64,000 nucleotides of DNA from Azospirillum melinis (GTDB taxonomy: Bacteria; Pseudomonadota; Alphaproteobacteria; Azospirillales; Azospirillaceae): the NCBI RefSeq assembly GCF_013340935.1, contig NZ_WHOS01000009.1, positions 110,444 to 174,443 on the forward strand. The letters are read 5' to 3'. A program made the translations under genes and the position numbers. Below the pieces are notes generated by a model. The model was not told where the DNA came from. It saw only the letters and a program-made list of their open reading frames with translations, and did no database searches. This document shows positions 29,668 through 38,593 of this stretch, piece by piece. How positions within the stretch are numbered: the first letter of the stretch is position 1; each line of letters begins with the position of its first letter.

Positions 29668-32019
29668 ATGCTGTCCATCAGCCAGCGCATCGCCGACGAA
29701 CTGTCGGTCCGCGAGTCCCAGGTCGCTTCCGCCATCGCCATGCTCGACGAGGGATCGACCGTCCCCTTCATCGCGCGCTACCGCAAGGAGGCGACCGGCG
29801 GCCTGGACGACACCCAGCTCCGCACCCTGGAGGAGCGCCTGGGCTACCTGCGGGAACTGGAGGACCGCCGCGCCAGCATCCTGTCCACCATTCAGGAACA
29901 GGGCAAGCTGACGCCGGAGCTGGAGCGCCAGATCAAACAGGCCGACACCAAGACCCGGCTTGAGGACCTCTACCTCCCCTACAAGCAGAAGCGCCGCACC
30001 AAGGCCCAGATCGCCCGCGAGGCCGGGCTGGAGCCGCTGGCCGACGCGCTGCTGGCCGATCCGAAGAAGCAGCCGGATTCTGAGGCCGCCGCCTTCGTCA
30101 ACGCCGACAAGGGTGTCGCCGACGTCAAGGCGGCGCTGGACGGCGCCCGCCATATCCTGGTCGAACGTTTCGGCGAGGATGCCGAGCTGGTCGGCCGCCT
30201 GCGCACGGCCATGGCCGACAAGGGCGTCGTCACCTCCAAGGTGATCGAGGAGAAGAAGGCGGAGGGCGCCAAATTCTCCGACTATTTCGACTTCTCGGAG
30301 AACTGGTCGAAGCTGCCGTCGCACCGCGCCCTGGCGCTGTTCCGCGGCCGGGCGCAGGGCGTGCTCGACATCCGCCTGGACTTGGCCGTCGAGGACGGGC
30401 AGCCCCATCCGGCGGAGGGCACCATCGCCGCCCACACCGGCATCCGCGACCAGGGCCGCCCGGCCGACAAGTGGCTGTCCGACGTGGTGCGCTGGACCTG
30501 GAAGCTGAAGATCGGCCCGCACATCGAGACCGACCTGATGGGATCCTTGCGCGAGCGCGCCGAGGACGAGGCGATCCGCGTCTTCGCCCGCAACCTGCAC
30601 GACCTGCTGCTGGCCGCCCCGGCCGGTCAGCGCGTCACCATCGGGCTCGACCCCGGCATCCGCACCGGCGTCAAGGTGGCGGTGGTCGATGCCACCGGCA
30701 AGCTGGTGGAAACGACAACAATCTATCCGCACCCGCCGCGCAACGACTGGGACGGCTCGCTGGCGGTGCTGGCGGCGCTGGCGGCCCGGCACAAGGCGGA
30801 ACTGATCTCGATCGGCAACGGCACCGCGTCGCGCGAGACCGACAAGCTGGCCGCCGACCTGATGAAGCGCCATCCCGAACTGTCCCTGACCAAGCTGGTG
30901 GTCAGCGAGGCCGGCGCCTCGGTCTATTCCGCCTCCGAAACGGCGGCGCACGAGTTTCCCACCCTGGACGTCAGCCTGCGCGGTGCGGTGTCCATCGCCC
31001 GTCGCCTGCAGGATCCGCTGGCCGAGCTGGTGAAGATCGAGCCGAAATCCATCGGCGTCGGCCAGTACCAGCATGACGTGGCCGGCGGCAAGCTGGCCCG
31101 GTCGCTGGACGCGGTTGTCGAGGATTGCGTGAACGCCGTCGGCGTCGATCTGAACACCGCCTCGATTCCGCTGCTGACGCGCGTGTCGGGCCTGAACGAG
31201 ACCATCGCCCGCAACATCGTCGAGCATCGCGACCGCAACGGCGCCTTCCGTTCGCGCAAGCAGCTGCTGGACGTGGCCCGGCTGGGGCCGAAGACCTTCG
31301 AGCAGGCCGCCGGCTTCCTGCGCATCCGCGACGGCGAGAATCCGCTCGACGGTTCCGCCGTCCATCCGGAAGCCTATCCGGTGGTCCAGCGCATCGTGAA
31401 GACGACCGGCCGCGATCTCGGCAGCGTCATCGGCGACGCCCGCTTCCTGCGCGGCCTGAACGCCGATGAGTTCACCGACGAGCGCTTCGGCGTCCCCACC
31501 GTCGAGGACATCATCAAGGAGCTGGAGAAGCCCGGCCGCGATCCCCGTCCGGAGTTCAAGACCGCCACCTTCAAGGAAGGCGTCGAGGAGCTGAAGCATC
31601 TCCAGCCCGGCATGATGCTGGAGGGCGTCGTCACCAACGTCACCGCCTTCGGCGCCTTCGTCGACATCGGCGTCCACCAGGACGGGCTGGTGCACATCTC
31701 CCAGCTTGCCAACAGCTTCGTGAAGGACCCTCACACGGTGGTGAAGGCCGGCGACGTCGTGAAGGTGAAGGTTCTGGAGGTCGATATCCCCCGCAAGCGC
31801 ATCGCCCTGACCATGCGCATGGGCGAGGAGGCGCCGCGCCCGGCCCGCCGGGAGGAGCGCCGCGACGAGCGGGGACCGGCGCGTCAGCCGCAGCAGCAGG
31901 ATCGCCGCCCGGCGGCACCTGCGGCCAAGGCTGCGCCGAAGCCGGCCAAGGCGCCGGAGCCGGTCAACAGCGCCTTCGCCGAGGCGTTCGCCCGGGCGCA
32001 GTCGGGCAAGAAGAAGTAA
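29668..32019 (+). CDS. tex: Tex family RNA-binding transcriptional accessory protein
   Basis: A 783-residue protein of the Tex/Spt6 family. N-terminal helical region ([34 protein letters not shown]), a YqgF/RNase H-like fold at about 320-450 ([18 protein letters not shown]), helix-hairpin-helix repeats at about 490-560 ([20 protein letters not shown] and [11 protein letters not shown]) and a C-terminal S1 domain at about 645-715 ([29 protein letters not shown]). The last 60 residues are a charged, Pro/Ala-rich tail. Tex binds nucleic acid and affects transcription; it is a conserved housekeeping gene. Start at ATG 29668 gives the standard family N-terminus. Confidence 0.96.
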   Translation: MLSISQRIADELSVRESQVASAIAMLDEGSTVPFIARYRKEATGGLDDTQLRTLEERLGYLRELEDRRASILSTIQEQGKLTPELERQIKQADTKTRLEDLYLPYKQKRRTKAQIAREAGLEPLADALLADPKKQPDSEAAAFVNADKGVADVKAALDGARHILVERFGEDAELVGRLRTAMADKGVVTSKVIEEKKAEGAKFSDYFDFSENWSKLPSHRALALFRGRAQGVLDIRLDLAVEDGQPHPAEGTIAAHTGIRDQGRPADKWLSDVVRWTWKLKIGPHIETDLMGSLRERAEDEAIRVFARNLHDLLLAAPAGQRVTIGLDPGIRTGVKVAVVDATGKLVETTTIYPHPPRNDWDGSLAVLAALAARHKAELISIGNGTASRETDKLAADLMKRHPELSLTKLVVSEAGASVYSASETAAHEFPTLDVSLRGAVSIARRLQDPLAELVKIEPKSIGVGQYQHDVAGGKLARSLDAVVEDCVNAVGVDLNTASIPLLTRVSGLNETIARNIVEHRDRNGAFRSRKQLLDVARLGPKTFEQAAGFLRIRDGENPLDGSAVHPEAYPVVQRIVKTTGRDLGSVIGDARFLRGLNADEFTDERFGVPTVEDIIKELEKPGRDPRPEFKTATFKEGVEELKHLQPGMMLEGVVTNVTAFGAFVDIGVHQDGLVHISQLANSFVKDPHTVVKAGDVVKVKVLEVDIPRKRIALTMRMGEEAPRPARREERRDERGPARQPQQQDRRPAAPAAKAAPKPAKAPEPVNSAFAEAFARAQSGKKK

Positions 32020-32022
32020 AGG

Positions 32023-32658
32023 TCAGGGAGGGGGCAAGGCGTCCGCCATCAGGCGGACGCCCAGTCCGCCGATGGCGGCCGCGGCAATCCGGTCGACCCA
32101 ACGCTTGGACCGCAGGTAGGCAGCGCGCGGCCGGCCGGCGGAGAACACTGCGGCGACGATGGCGTACCAGCCGGCTTCGATCAGGAAGATTGCCGGCGGC
32201 AGCAGGACGAACAGCCAGACCGGCGGTTCCGCCGGCATCAGCGCGGCGAAGATGCTGCCATAGACCAGCGCCGTCTTCGGGTTGCTCAATTGCGTCAGCA
32301 GCCCGAACAGCAGCGGCCGCATCAGCCCGGCGGGTGCCGTCTGCCCCTTCTCTGCCATCACAAGAGGCTCCGCCGCCCCGCGCCAGATGCGGACGGCGAG
32401 GTAGAGCAGATAGGCACCGCCCACCAGCTTCAGCACCGCATAGAGCCAGCCGACCTGCGACAGCAGCGCATGCAGCCCAAGCAGCGCCAGGGACGCGAAG
32501 AACACGCCGCCGATGCCCATGCCGAGCGCGGTGGCCAGACCGGCCCGGCGGGATACGGCGATGGAGGTGCGGGCGACCAGCACGAAGCTCGGCCCCGGAC
32601 TGGCGGCCCCGATCGCTATGGCTCCGGCGATGCTGACGAAGGCAAGTACGGGATCCAT
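32023..32658 (-). CDS. LysE/RhtB family amino acid exporter
   Basis: A 211-residue inner-membrane exporter. The early signature GAASPGPSFVLVARTSI (family GPxxxxV...), LSNPKTALVYGSIFAALMP and six hydrophobic segments identify the LysE/RhtB superfamily, which exports amino acids such as homoserine, threonine, leucine or lysine. The ATG at 32658 has GGGGAG upstream. The stop is three bases from that of tex (convergent). The substrate cannot be predicted. Confidence 0.9.
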   Translation of the reverse strand: MDPVLAFVSIAGAIAIGAASPGPSFVLVARTSIAVSRRAGLATALGMGIGGVFFASLALLGLHALLSQVGWLYAVLKLVGGAYLLYLAVRIWRGAAEPLVMAEKGQTAPAGLMRPLLFGLLTQLSNPKTALVYGSIFAALMPAEPPVWLFVLLPPAIFLIEAGWYAIVAAVFSAGRPRAAYLRSKRWVDRIAAAAIGGLGVRLMADALPPP

Positions 32659-32724
32659 AGTCGCTCCCCTTCCGCTTGATGGGGGAGACGATAGCACAAC
32701 CGGGAAGGCGCGGAAGGGGTGGGT

Positions 32725-32761
32725 AAAAAAGTCCCCTCGTCCGCGGGGGGAACGAGGGGAC
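32725..32761 (-). terminator. Terminator of the recombination-module operon
   Basis: Read on the minus strand, GTCCCCTCG, a 13-base loop and CGAGGGGAC form a nine-base-pair perfect stem followed by TTTTTT. It lies about 30 bases after the last gene of the minus-strand recombination operon and isolates it from the LysE gene. Confidence 0.93.
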
Positions 32762-32792
32762 AAAGGCCGATGGCTTGGCCGTTACGGGGATG

Positions 32793-33053
32793 TCATTCGG
32801 CTGCCATCAGCATCGGGGCCACGTCACGCACCCGGTTCACCGCCACATAGCGGTCGAGCGCGTCCAGGCATTCGCTGAGGGTTCCGGAACCGACCGCACG
32901 GCAGTCCTCGAAGGCATGCGGTTCGGGGCGGAACCAATGGGTGATGTAGCATTCCTCGCGCCCATCCAGGCTGAGGGTGAGGGCGAAGCGGCCCTCACGC
33001 CCGAGATGGGCTTGAGCGGCGCGCAGACGCGCCTGGACCTCTTCTATCGTCAT
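32793..33053 (-). CDS. Small unknown protein of the recombination module
   Basis: An 86-residue, mostly hydrophilic protein, not recognised. The N-terminal third is helical (MTIEEVQARLRAAQAHLG); the middle has FALTLSLDGREECYITHWF; the end LDALDRYVAVNRVRDVAPML looks amphipathic. It is the last gene of the operon with the exonuclease and annealing protein. Size and position fit a phage accessory protein, for example a recombination or single-strand-binding helper, but no function can be assigned. Confidence 0.65.
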   Translation of the reverse strand: MTIEEVQARLRAAQAHLGREGRFALTLSLDGREECYITHWFRPEPHAFEDCRAVGSGTLSECLDALDRYVAVNRVRDVAPMLMAAE

Positions 33054-33086
33054 GGGATGATATCCTTCCCTTGATGCCGCCTGCGG

Positions 33087-33416
33087 TCAGGCGGCGTGAG
33101 CGAACTTGCCGTCTTCCGATTCCGAGTCTTCCAACCGTCGAGCCCAGTCGATGTCACGCGACAGAGACTCGACGAGGACGCGGGCCGCACCCGCGGTTTC
33201 CGCCGGCGTGTCGGACCGCAGCAGTCCCGACAGCCGCATCGCCAGCGTTTCGGCCTCCGCCTCCACCCAGCGGGCGTAATGGCGGCGGCGCTGGTCACGA
33301 TTCCAGTACCAGCGCGGCAGCTGCGCATTGGCACGTTCGAACTCGCCCTCCCAGGCGCTCATGCGGAAAAGACCGCTGGGCGACCGGTCGCCGGTGCTGT
33401 GAGTCGTCTGGGTCAT
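33087..33416 (-). CDS. Small unknown protein of the recombination module
   Basis: A 109-residue charged protein, not recognised, with a Trp/Arg-rich central part (LPRWYWNRDQRRRHYARWVEA) and predicted helices throughout; no signal peptide or membrane segment. It lies nine bases downstream of the annealing-protein gene and 33 bases upstream of the last gene, so it is part of the same transcript. The basic, aromatic stretch could contact nucleic acid; that is inference. Confidence 0.65.
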   Translation of the reverse strand: MTQTTHSTGDRSPSGLFRMSAWEGEFERANAQLPRWYWNRDQRRRHYARWVEAEAETLAMRLSGLLRSDTPAETAGAARVLVESLSRDIDWARRLEDSESEDGKFAHAA

Positions 33417-33425
33417 GGCGTTCCG

Positions 33426-34295
33426 TCAGGCGGCTTCCCGCCCGTCCTCTTCCTCGCGCTTCAGAATCTCGGCCTTCTTCTGGGCGAACAGGCCGGTGAT
33501 GCGGTGCTGGGCGGCGCGGTCCACGGCGCCGATCTCGCGCAGGCGGGTGCCGACGCCCGACCGCCAGACCTCTTCCAGGTCATCCAGGTCCAGGCAGGCC
33601 CCCAGCCGGCGCTTCACCTCCGCCTCGAAGGCTTCGACGGCGGCGGGTTGCAGGTCCGGGTTGGACTTGGCGGCATAGAAGGCCTCCGATTCCTCCCGGT
33701 ACTTGCTGTCGTCGAACTGGCCCATATAGACGTCGGCGGCCAGACCGATCTGCAGCAGGCATTTGCCGACCGCGTCGGTCATCGACATCTTGAAGCACTC
33801 GTCGTCCGGCATCTCCATGCCGTTGCGGCGGCGGACCATCTCGGTCCCGCCCCATTGCGGACCGGTGAAGCACTTCTCCTTCGTCTCCGGGTCGACGTAC
33901 CAGACGCGGGCGCAGATGAAGATCATCCGTTCCGCGATGGTCCAGTCGACCTGTTCGTAACCCCAGCCCTTGCCGATCGGACCGAACACCTCCGTCATCA
34001 TCTGGAAGCGCCAGGTCGGGTCGATCTGCGTGCCGCGGAAGCCGCCGGCACGGGTGAAGGGCTTGGTCGCCTTCGGGTCGGTGCGCTTCAGCCGGTTCCA
34101 CAGGAACATGGTGTCGATGCGCTGCGGCTCCTCCACCCGGCTGCCACCGGCGGACCCTTTGGACCCTTGCGAGCCGCGGCCGCCGCCGGACTTCGCGTCG
34201 ACCGGCGCAGTCTCCGTCACGTTGGATTCGGTAACGCTCGACTCAGGGGTCTCGGTATCGGCAACGACGTGGTCGGTCTTGCTCATGCGTCCCAT
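33426..34295 (-). CDS. Rad52-like phage single-strand annealing protein
   Basis: A 289-residue protein. After a low-complexity Thr/Ser/Gly N-terminal tail (about 1-50), the core reads DTMFLWNRLKRTDPKATKPF, GGFRGTQIDPTWRFQMMTEVFGPIGKGWGY, a central beta segment ending at FTGPQWGGTEMV, and DECFKMSMTDAVGKCLLQIGLAADVYMG. This order resembles the Rad52-like (DUF1071/Sak-type) annealing proteins of phages, where the later helical motif TDAxxKCLxxIG is typical. It is encoded directly after a YqaJ-type exonuclease with 13 bases of overlap, the classic exonuclease-annealase pair. ATG 34295 is favoured by AAGAAGGA upstream; ATG 34286 is an alternative. Annotation is by motif memory, so moderately sure. 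Confidence 0.72.
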   Translation of the reverse strand: MGRMSKTDHVVADTETPESSVTESNVTETAPVDAKSGGGRGSQGSKGSAGGSRVEEPQRIDTMFLWNRLKRTDPKATKPFTRAGGFRGTQIDPTWRFQMMTEVFGPIGKGWGYEQVDWTIAERMIFICARVWYVDPETKEKCFTGPQWGGTEMVRRRNGMEMPDDECFKMSMTDAVGKCLLQIGLAADVYMGQFDDSKYREESEAFYAAKSNPDLQPAAVEAFEAEVKRRLGACLDLDDLEEVWRSGVGTRLREIGAVDRAAQHRITGLFAQKKAEILKREEEDGREAA

Positions 34296-35269
34296 GATTT
34301 GGGTCCTTCTTGTCCAAACGTTTCGGCTCTCCCCTCACCCCAGCCGGCGGTCAGCGCTGCTTCCAGGCTGAATTCCACCCCGTTCGGGTCAGCGGAGGGC
34401 ACCCAGGATTGCGCGTCCGCCAGAGCCCGGCGCGGCGGTGCGCCATAGCGCAGGCTGAGCCGGCCCTCGCGGTCGCGCGCGAGATAGAGGCCACCGGCCC
34501 GGTCATTGGCTTGGCCGTCGGCCTGACCGGTGGCAACAAAAGCGATGCGGGCATTGTCGGGCATCAGCGCCTTGAGGGCGGCCTCGGCCTCCTTCACCTC
34601 CAGCGCCGCCGCACGGTTGGCGACCAGCCGGTCGGCCAGCGCGCGGAAGCGGTTGTGCCGGCCCATGTCGAAGACGCGGCCGTTCTCATAGGACGGACCA
34701 TCCATCGGCAGCGGGTCCGACGGCTCGACGTCGTTGACGACGTGCCACCAGAAGGCTTCCAGCGTCTCCACCAGCCGCTCGACGTCGTCCGGCCGCCGGT
34801 CCACCGTCACCAGGCTGTGACCGGTGGGGCGCAGGATCGACAGAAGCGCACGGTCCAGACCGACCACCTCCAGCTGGTGCTGGACCTGCCAGTGATAGCG
34901 GCGGGCGAGATCGGCATCGCTCTGGAAGCCGCTGTTGAACTTCGCCTCCACGATGGTGTCGAGAGCGCCATCGGCCACGCTGCCGGTCAGGAAGTCGGGA
35001 TGGGCGACCATCCAGTCATGCTCGGCATGGCGGTAGGTATCGGGTGCCGCAACGCAGGCGCGGCCGGTGGCATGGGCGACGAAGCGCGGGTGCAGGTGTT
35101 CGGTCGCGATTCCAATCTGTACGGCGGCGACGAAATCCAGATTCTCAGGCTGGATCCGGCCGGTCTTCTCGCGCCACAGCGACAGCCAGTCGCCGGCCAT
35201 CACGCGCGTCGCATCTGACGACCCGATCCGCCCCGCCCGCAAATCCCGCTGTGCCTGAGTGATCGCCAT
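34283..35269 (-). CDS. YqaJ/lambda-exonuclease-like nuclease
   Basis: A 328-residue protein resembling YqaJ-type viral recombinases (PD-(D/E)xK fold). Motifs in order: N-terminal RAGRIGSSDATRVMAGD (the family G.IGGSDA motif), LDFVAAVQIGIATEHLHPRF with the conserved glutamate, the acidic motif HPDFLTGSVADGALDTIVEAKF providing D and ExK catalytic residues, and HWQVQHQLEVVGLDRALL with the conserved QxQ. It would resect DNA 5' ends to single strands for the downstream annealase. ATG 35269 chosen because the upstream extension lacks family similarity. Preceded by a 318-base control region. Confidence 0.82.
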   Translation of the reverse strand: MAITQAQRDLRAGRIGSSDATRVMAGDWLSLWREKTGRIQPENLDFVAAVQIGIATEHLHPRFVAHATGRACVAAPDTYRHAEHDWMVAHPDFLTGSVADGALDTIVEAKFNSGFQSDADLARRYHWQVQHQLEVVGLDRALLSILRPTGHSLVTVDRRPDDVERLVETLEAFWWHVVNDVEPSDPLPMDGPSYENGRVFDMGRHNRFRALADRLVANRAAALEVKEAEAALKALMPDNARIAFVATGQADGQANDRAGGLYLARDREGRLSLRYGAPPRRALADAQSWVPSADPNGVEFSLEAALTAGWGEGRAETFGQEGPKSWDA

Positions 35270-35423
35270 GCTGTTCCGCTTTTTCCGGTTCCAAGCCCTT
35301 TCGGGCCGTCTTTCCGGCTTCGAAGCGTGGCCTTTGCTGCGACTTCGCAGCATGTCTTTCAGGGCGCCTCACCGGACTCCGAATATGGGATGCGAACACG
35401 CAGCTTTCAAGAACAAAACGTGA

Positions 35424-35483
35424 ACCTATGGCTTGGCCGTAGACCAGGTCAAAGACCTGAAAACACGCTATATTTGGTGTGTT
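35424..35483 (-). promoter_or_regulatory. Candidate promoter and operators of the recombination operon
   Basis: In the 318-base gap between repressor and exonuclease genes the minus strand has TTGACC (35447-35452), a 17-base spacer and ATAGGT (35424-35429). The perfect inverted repeat CAGGTC-AAA-GACCTG (35445-35459) covers the -35 hexamer. A second inverted repeat AACAC-N12-GTGTT (35462-35483) lies just upstream. These are good candidates for binding sites of the adjacent CI/LexA-like repressor. The rest of the gap holds no gene I can see. Confidence 0.55.
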
Positions 35484-35587
35484 CTGACAAGAGTCGTCAC
35501 AAGTCAAAACGGACGGAGTAGAGCTGGCCATTTTTGCGAGTCGCGGCGGATGGGAACGCGCGCCGCGACTCTGTCCACCACGGAGTT

Positions 35588-36223
35588 TTACATGCGAAGC
35601 GCTCGCACCACGTGAACGGCGACTCCGGCGACATGGGCGCGGTCGAAGGCGGTGGGGTGGCAATCGGGATCGGTCGAAACCGGCATCAGATGGGGTGGAA
35701 AGAAGCGGTATCCGCAGATGGTGCCCTCGCCCACCGTCACCACCACATCGCCCGCCTGCGGCGTCAGCACGTCCAGCGGTTCCAGCACCACGCAGTCGCG
35801 GGGCAGCACGCCGGCGGCGTCCAGGCTCTTCGACAGGATGCGCAGCGCGAAGGCCCGGCGGGAGGTGTGTCCGTCCATGGCGACCGACGCGGCTCCCTCC
35901 TTCAGCGCCCCGGCCAGGAACGCCTCCCCTGCCCGGCGGCCGAGGTCGAGGAAGATGTGCGCCTGCTCCAGCGTCAGCACCGGAACACGCGTGACCGGCG
36001 CATAGGCATGCTCATCGAGGAAGCGCGGCTCCGACCCGGCGACGCGGGCCAGACGGGCCAGCGTGTCGGCGCTGGGCACGCTGCCCATCGCCGGATCGCG
36101 CAGGAAGCGAGTCAGGTTGGTGGCGGTGACTCCGGCCAGCCGCGCCCAACCGCCGGCGCTCCAGTCCTTCGCCTCCATGACGCCGGTCATCCAGCGCAGG
36201 ATGGCTCGCCGCGTGTCGTCCAT
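35588..36223 (-). CDS. CI/LexA-like repressor, probably non-cleaving
   Basis: A 211-residue regulator. The N-terminal region (about 1-75) is helix-turn-helix-like ([23 protein letters not shown], then [14 protein letters not shown]). The C-terminal part resembles the S24 domain of LexA/CI ([23 protein letters not shown], then [20 protein letters not shown]). A serine is in place of the nucleophile, but the catalytic lysine expected in the TVKR-like motif is missing (TICGYR), so classical self-cleavage is unlikely. It would repress the recombination operon downstream. ATG at 36223 with GGGGAGAG upstream. Confidence 0.75.
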   Translation of the reverse strand: MDDTRRAILRWMTGVMEAKDWSAGGWARLAGVTATNLTRFLRDPAMGSVPSADTLARLARVAGSEPRFLDEHAYAPVTRVPVLTLEQAHIFLDLGRRAGEAFLAGALKEGAASVAMDGHTSRRAFALRILSKSLDAAGVLPRDCVVLEPLDVLTPQAGDVVVTVGEGTICGYRFFPPHLMPVSTDPDCHPTAFDRAHVAGVAVHVVRALRM

Positions 36224-36400
36224 CGCTCTCCCCCTCGGCAGTCCCCCACCCTGTCCTACACGGTCGCGACCGGATGGGGGAAGACGCGATGGACTCAAGG
36301 CCGCTGCGATTTCGCAGTGCCGCCTTGGACTCCGCCGTGGCGGCCCCATCTGTGCGGCATCGAAGCCGGCACATCGAAACCAACACAAGGAGTTGCGACC

Positions 36401-36721
36401 ATGATCGTCACCAGCACCGATTCCATCGAAGGCCGCCAGATCGCCGAGTATCTCGGCATCGTCGCCGGCGAGGCGATCATGGGCGTCAACGTGTTCCGCG
36501 ACCTGTTCTCCTCCGTGCGCGACATCGTCGGCGGACGGGCCGGCGGCTATCAGGCAGCCCTGCGCGAGGCGCGCGAGGCGGCCTTCGCCGACCTGCAGGA
36601 GTCGGCCCGCGCCCTGGGCGCCGATGCCGTAGTCGGCGTGGACGTCGATTACGAGGTGCTGGGCAAGGAGAACGGCATGCTGATGGTGTCGGTCAACGGC
36701 ACCGCCGTGCGCCTTCGTTAA
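36401..36721 (+). CDS. YbjQ/UPF0145 family protein
   Basis: A 106-residue protein of the YbjQ (heavy-metal-binding domain) family. Features: [26 protein letters not shown] at the start, then [12 protein letters not shown] and [15 protein letters not shown] near the end. The family forms pentamers; its biochemical role is unknown in most bacteria. AAGGAG lies at correct spacing. Divergent from the repressor gene, with 177 bases between. Confidence 0.92.
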   Translation: MIVTSTDSIEGRQIAEYLGIVAGEAIMGVNVFRDLFSSVRDIVGGRAGGYQAALREAREAAFADLQESARALGADAVVGVDVDYEVLGKENGMLMVSVNGTAVRLR

Positions 36722-36785
36722 AGGCAGCCCCTGACCGTAAGCGTCAGCGATGGCGTCTGGACAGGTCCGACCTTATGCGTAGACT

Positions 36786-36813
36786 CCCCCTCCAGCTAAC
36801 AATCTGAGGGGGG
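36786..36813 (+). promoter_or_regulatory. Hairpin that could sequester the ribosome-binding site
   Basis: CCCCCTC (36786-36792) pairs with GAGGGGG (36806-36812), separated by a 13-base loop; the GAGGGG half is the ribosome-binding site of the MetX-like gene. Such pairing would lower translation unless melted, so translational control is possible. Pairing is visible; function is inferred. Confidence 0.45.
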
Positions 36814-36819
36814 ATGCAC

Positions 36820-38034
36820 ATGCGTGGGGTTGTCCGCGGTTCCATCCGGTCAAGCTGCATCGGCGGCCTCGCCATGGCGGCGTGCCTGTTCGGCGCCCTG
36901 CCCGCTCTGGCGCTCGACGCCATCGTCGAGAAGAAGGTCTTCGAGATGCCGTCCTACACCACCACCGGTGGCGGGACGATCAAGAATGTCCGCATCGGCT
37001 GGGAAAGCTACGGCAAGCTGAACGACGCCAAGGACAACGTCATCCTCATCACCCATTTCTTCAGCGGCAACAGCCATGCCGCCGGGAAATACAAGGCCGA
37101 TGATGCCGCTCCCGGCTATTGGGACAGCATCATCGGTCCCGGCAAGCCGCTGGACACCGACAAATACTTCATCATCGCCTCCGACACGCTGGTGAACCTG
37201 TCGCCCAAGGATCCCAACGTCGTCACCACCGGCCCGGCCAGCATCAATCCGGACACCGGCAAGCCCTATGGCATGAGCTTCCCCATCGTCACCATCCAGG
37301 ACTTCGTCAATGTCCAGAAGGCACTGGTCGACAGCCTGGGCATCAAGACCCTGCAAGCGGTGATGGGCGGCTCGATGGGCTCGCTCCAGGCCTTCGAATG
37401 GGGGGCCGACCATCCGGAGATGGTCAAGCGCGTCATCGCCACCATCGGCGGGCCGGAGGCCGACCCCTTCCTGATCGGCTGGCTGAACCTGTGGGCGGCC
37501 CCGATCAAACTCGACCCCAACTGGAACAACGGCGACTATTACGGCAAGGCGGAGCCGAAGGCCGGCCTGACCGAGGCGCTGAAGCTGGTTACCCTGCACG
37601 CCCGCCACTGGAAATGGGCCGACGCCGCTTTCGGCCGCAAATGGGCGGAGGACGGCAAGGACCCGAAGGCCGCGATGGGCAACCAGTACGCCATCGAAGC
37701 CTGGCTGGAAAAGGCGGCTTCCGGCCGTGCCGCCGTCAGCGACGCCAACCACTTCCTCTATCTGGTGAAGGCCAACCAGACCTTCGTCACCGGCAACGGC
37801 GCCTCGCTGGAGGACGGTCTGGCGAAGATCAAGGCTCCGGTCCTGCTGATCCCGTCGGCCGACGACCTCGTCTTCCCACCGGACCGCAACATGCGCCCGC
37901 TGAAGGACCGGCTGGAGAAGCAGGGGAACGCGGTGGAGTACACCGAGTCGATCACCTCGACGCTCGGCCATCTCGACGGCGTGGTGAACATCGGCAAGGC
38001 GGGCGAGACGATCGCGCAGTTCCTGGCGAAGTGA
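36820..38034 (+). CDS. Exported MetX-like alpha/beta hydrolase
   Basis: A 404-residue alpha/beta hydrolase related to homoserine O-acetyltransferase (MetX), but with an N-terminal signal peptide ending near PALALDA. The catalytic serine is in VMGGSMGSLQAFEWG, the aspartate in LIPSADDLVFPP, and the histidine in TSTLGHLDG. The MetX-like features IGWESYGKLNDAKDNVILITHFFSG and GSMGSLQA are clear. Cytoplasmic MetX uses acetyl-CoA; an exported homologue is more likely an esterase or other transacylase. Translation is assigned to the second ATG (36820), since the purine-rich site GAGGGGGG abuts the first. Confidence 0.82.
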   Translation: MRGVVRGSIRSSCIGGLAMAACLFGALPALALDAIVEKKVFEMPSYTTTGGGTIKNVRIGWESYGKLNDAKDNVILITHFFSGNSHAAGKYKADDAAPGYWDSIIGPGKPLDTDKYFIIASDTLVNLSPKDPNVVTTGPASINPDTGKPYGMSFPIVTIQDFVNVQKALVDSLGIKTLQAVMGGSMGSLQAFEWGADHPEMVKRVIATIGGPEADPFLIGWLNLWAAPIKLDPNWNNGDYYGKAEPKAGLTEALKLVTLHARHWKWADAAFGRKWAEDGKDPKAAMGNQYAIEAWLEKAASGRAAVSDANHFLYLVKANQTFVTGNGASLEDGLAKIKAPVLLIPSADDLVFPPDRNMRPLKDRLEKQGNAVEYTESITSTLGHLDGVVNIGKAGETIAQFLAK

Positions 38035-38065
38035 GGTGGGGGGGGCTTTGGACGCCGGAGCCCCC

Positions 38066-38593
38066 CTACTCCCCGCTGACCGGCGCTCCGCGGAAGTTCA
38101 GCAGGCTAGGCGCCTTGTCGATGATCTCTTCCAGGATCAGCGACGCCGTCTCCAGGTCGCGGTCCAGTTCCGGACCGAGCTTGCCGACATAGTTGGGCCG
38201 CTTCAGCTTTTCCGCGGCGTCGTGCAGGCTGCGCAGCTCGGCGACGAAGATCTCGCGGGCGCCCATCGGCAGGATCGGGTTGGCCGACAGCACGAAGAAG
38301 AAACGCATGCTGGCCCGCACCAGAAGGGCCAGCATCACCATGTCCAGCTTCTCGAACTGGTCGCGCAGATCGTCGGAACGCGCGTCGACCAGATTGCGCA
38401 GGCGCTGCTCGATCAGGATGACCAGCGCCTGGAACTCGCCCACCTTGTCGCGGAAATCGCGGTAGGCGCCGAAGCTGTGCTTGCTGGCCTCATGCTCGGC
38501 CAGCTGGGCCAGCTTCGATGCCTCACGGCACTGGCGCTCCAGCGCGCCCAGCAGTTCCTTGACCTCGGTTCGGGTGTATTGGCGCTTGCTCAT
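38066..38593 (-). CDS. Conserved helical protein of unknown function
   Basis: A 175-residue protein, not recognised, with extended helical segments throughout (EVKELLGALERQCREASKLAQLAEHEASKH; KLDMVMLALLVRASMRFFFV) and no signal peptide. The charged N-terminus and helical heptads suggest coiled coil or a small four-helix domain, perhaps cytoplasmic and membrane-proximal. It is convergent with the MetX-like gene and faces the same way as the downstream EmrAB efflux genes. ATG with CTAATG-like context; position of start is uncertain. Confidence 0.6.
   Translation of the reverse strand: MSKRQYTRTEVKELLGALERQCREASKLAQLAEHEASKHSFGAYRDFRDKVGEFQALVILIEQRLRNLVDARSDDLRDQFEKLDMVMLALLVRASMRFFFVLSANPILPMGAREIFVAELRSLHDAAEKLKRPNYVGKLGPELDRDLETASLILEEIIDKAPSLLNFRGAPVSGE

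Noticed and set aside
32725..36223. Complete prophage
   Set aside because: No integrase, terminase, capsid, tail or lysis genes, and no tRNA attachment site or evident flanking repeats; only regulatory and recombination genes are present.
36722..36819. SAM riboswitch upstream of the MetX-like gene
   Set aside because: Alphaproteobacterial metX genes often have one, but I see only a short hairpin over the ribosome site, no SAM-II pseudoknot core, and this homologue is exported.
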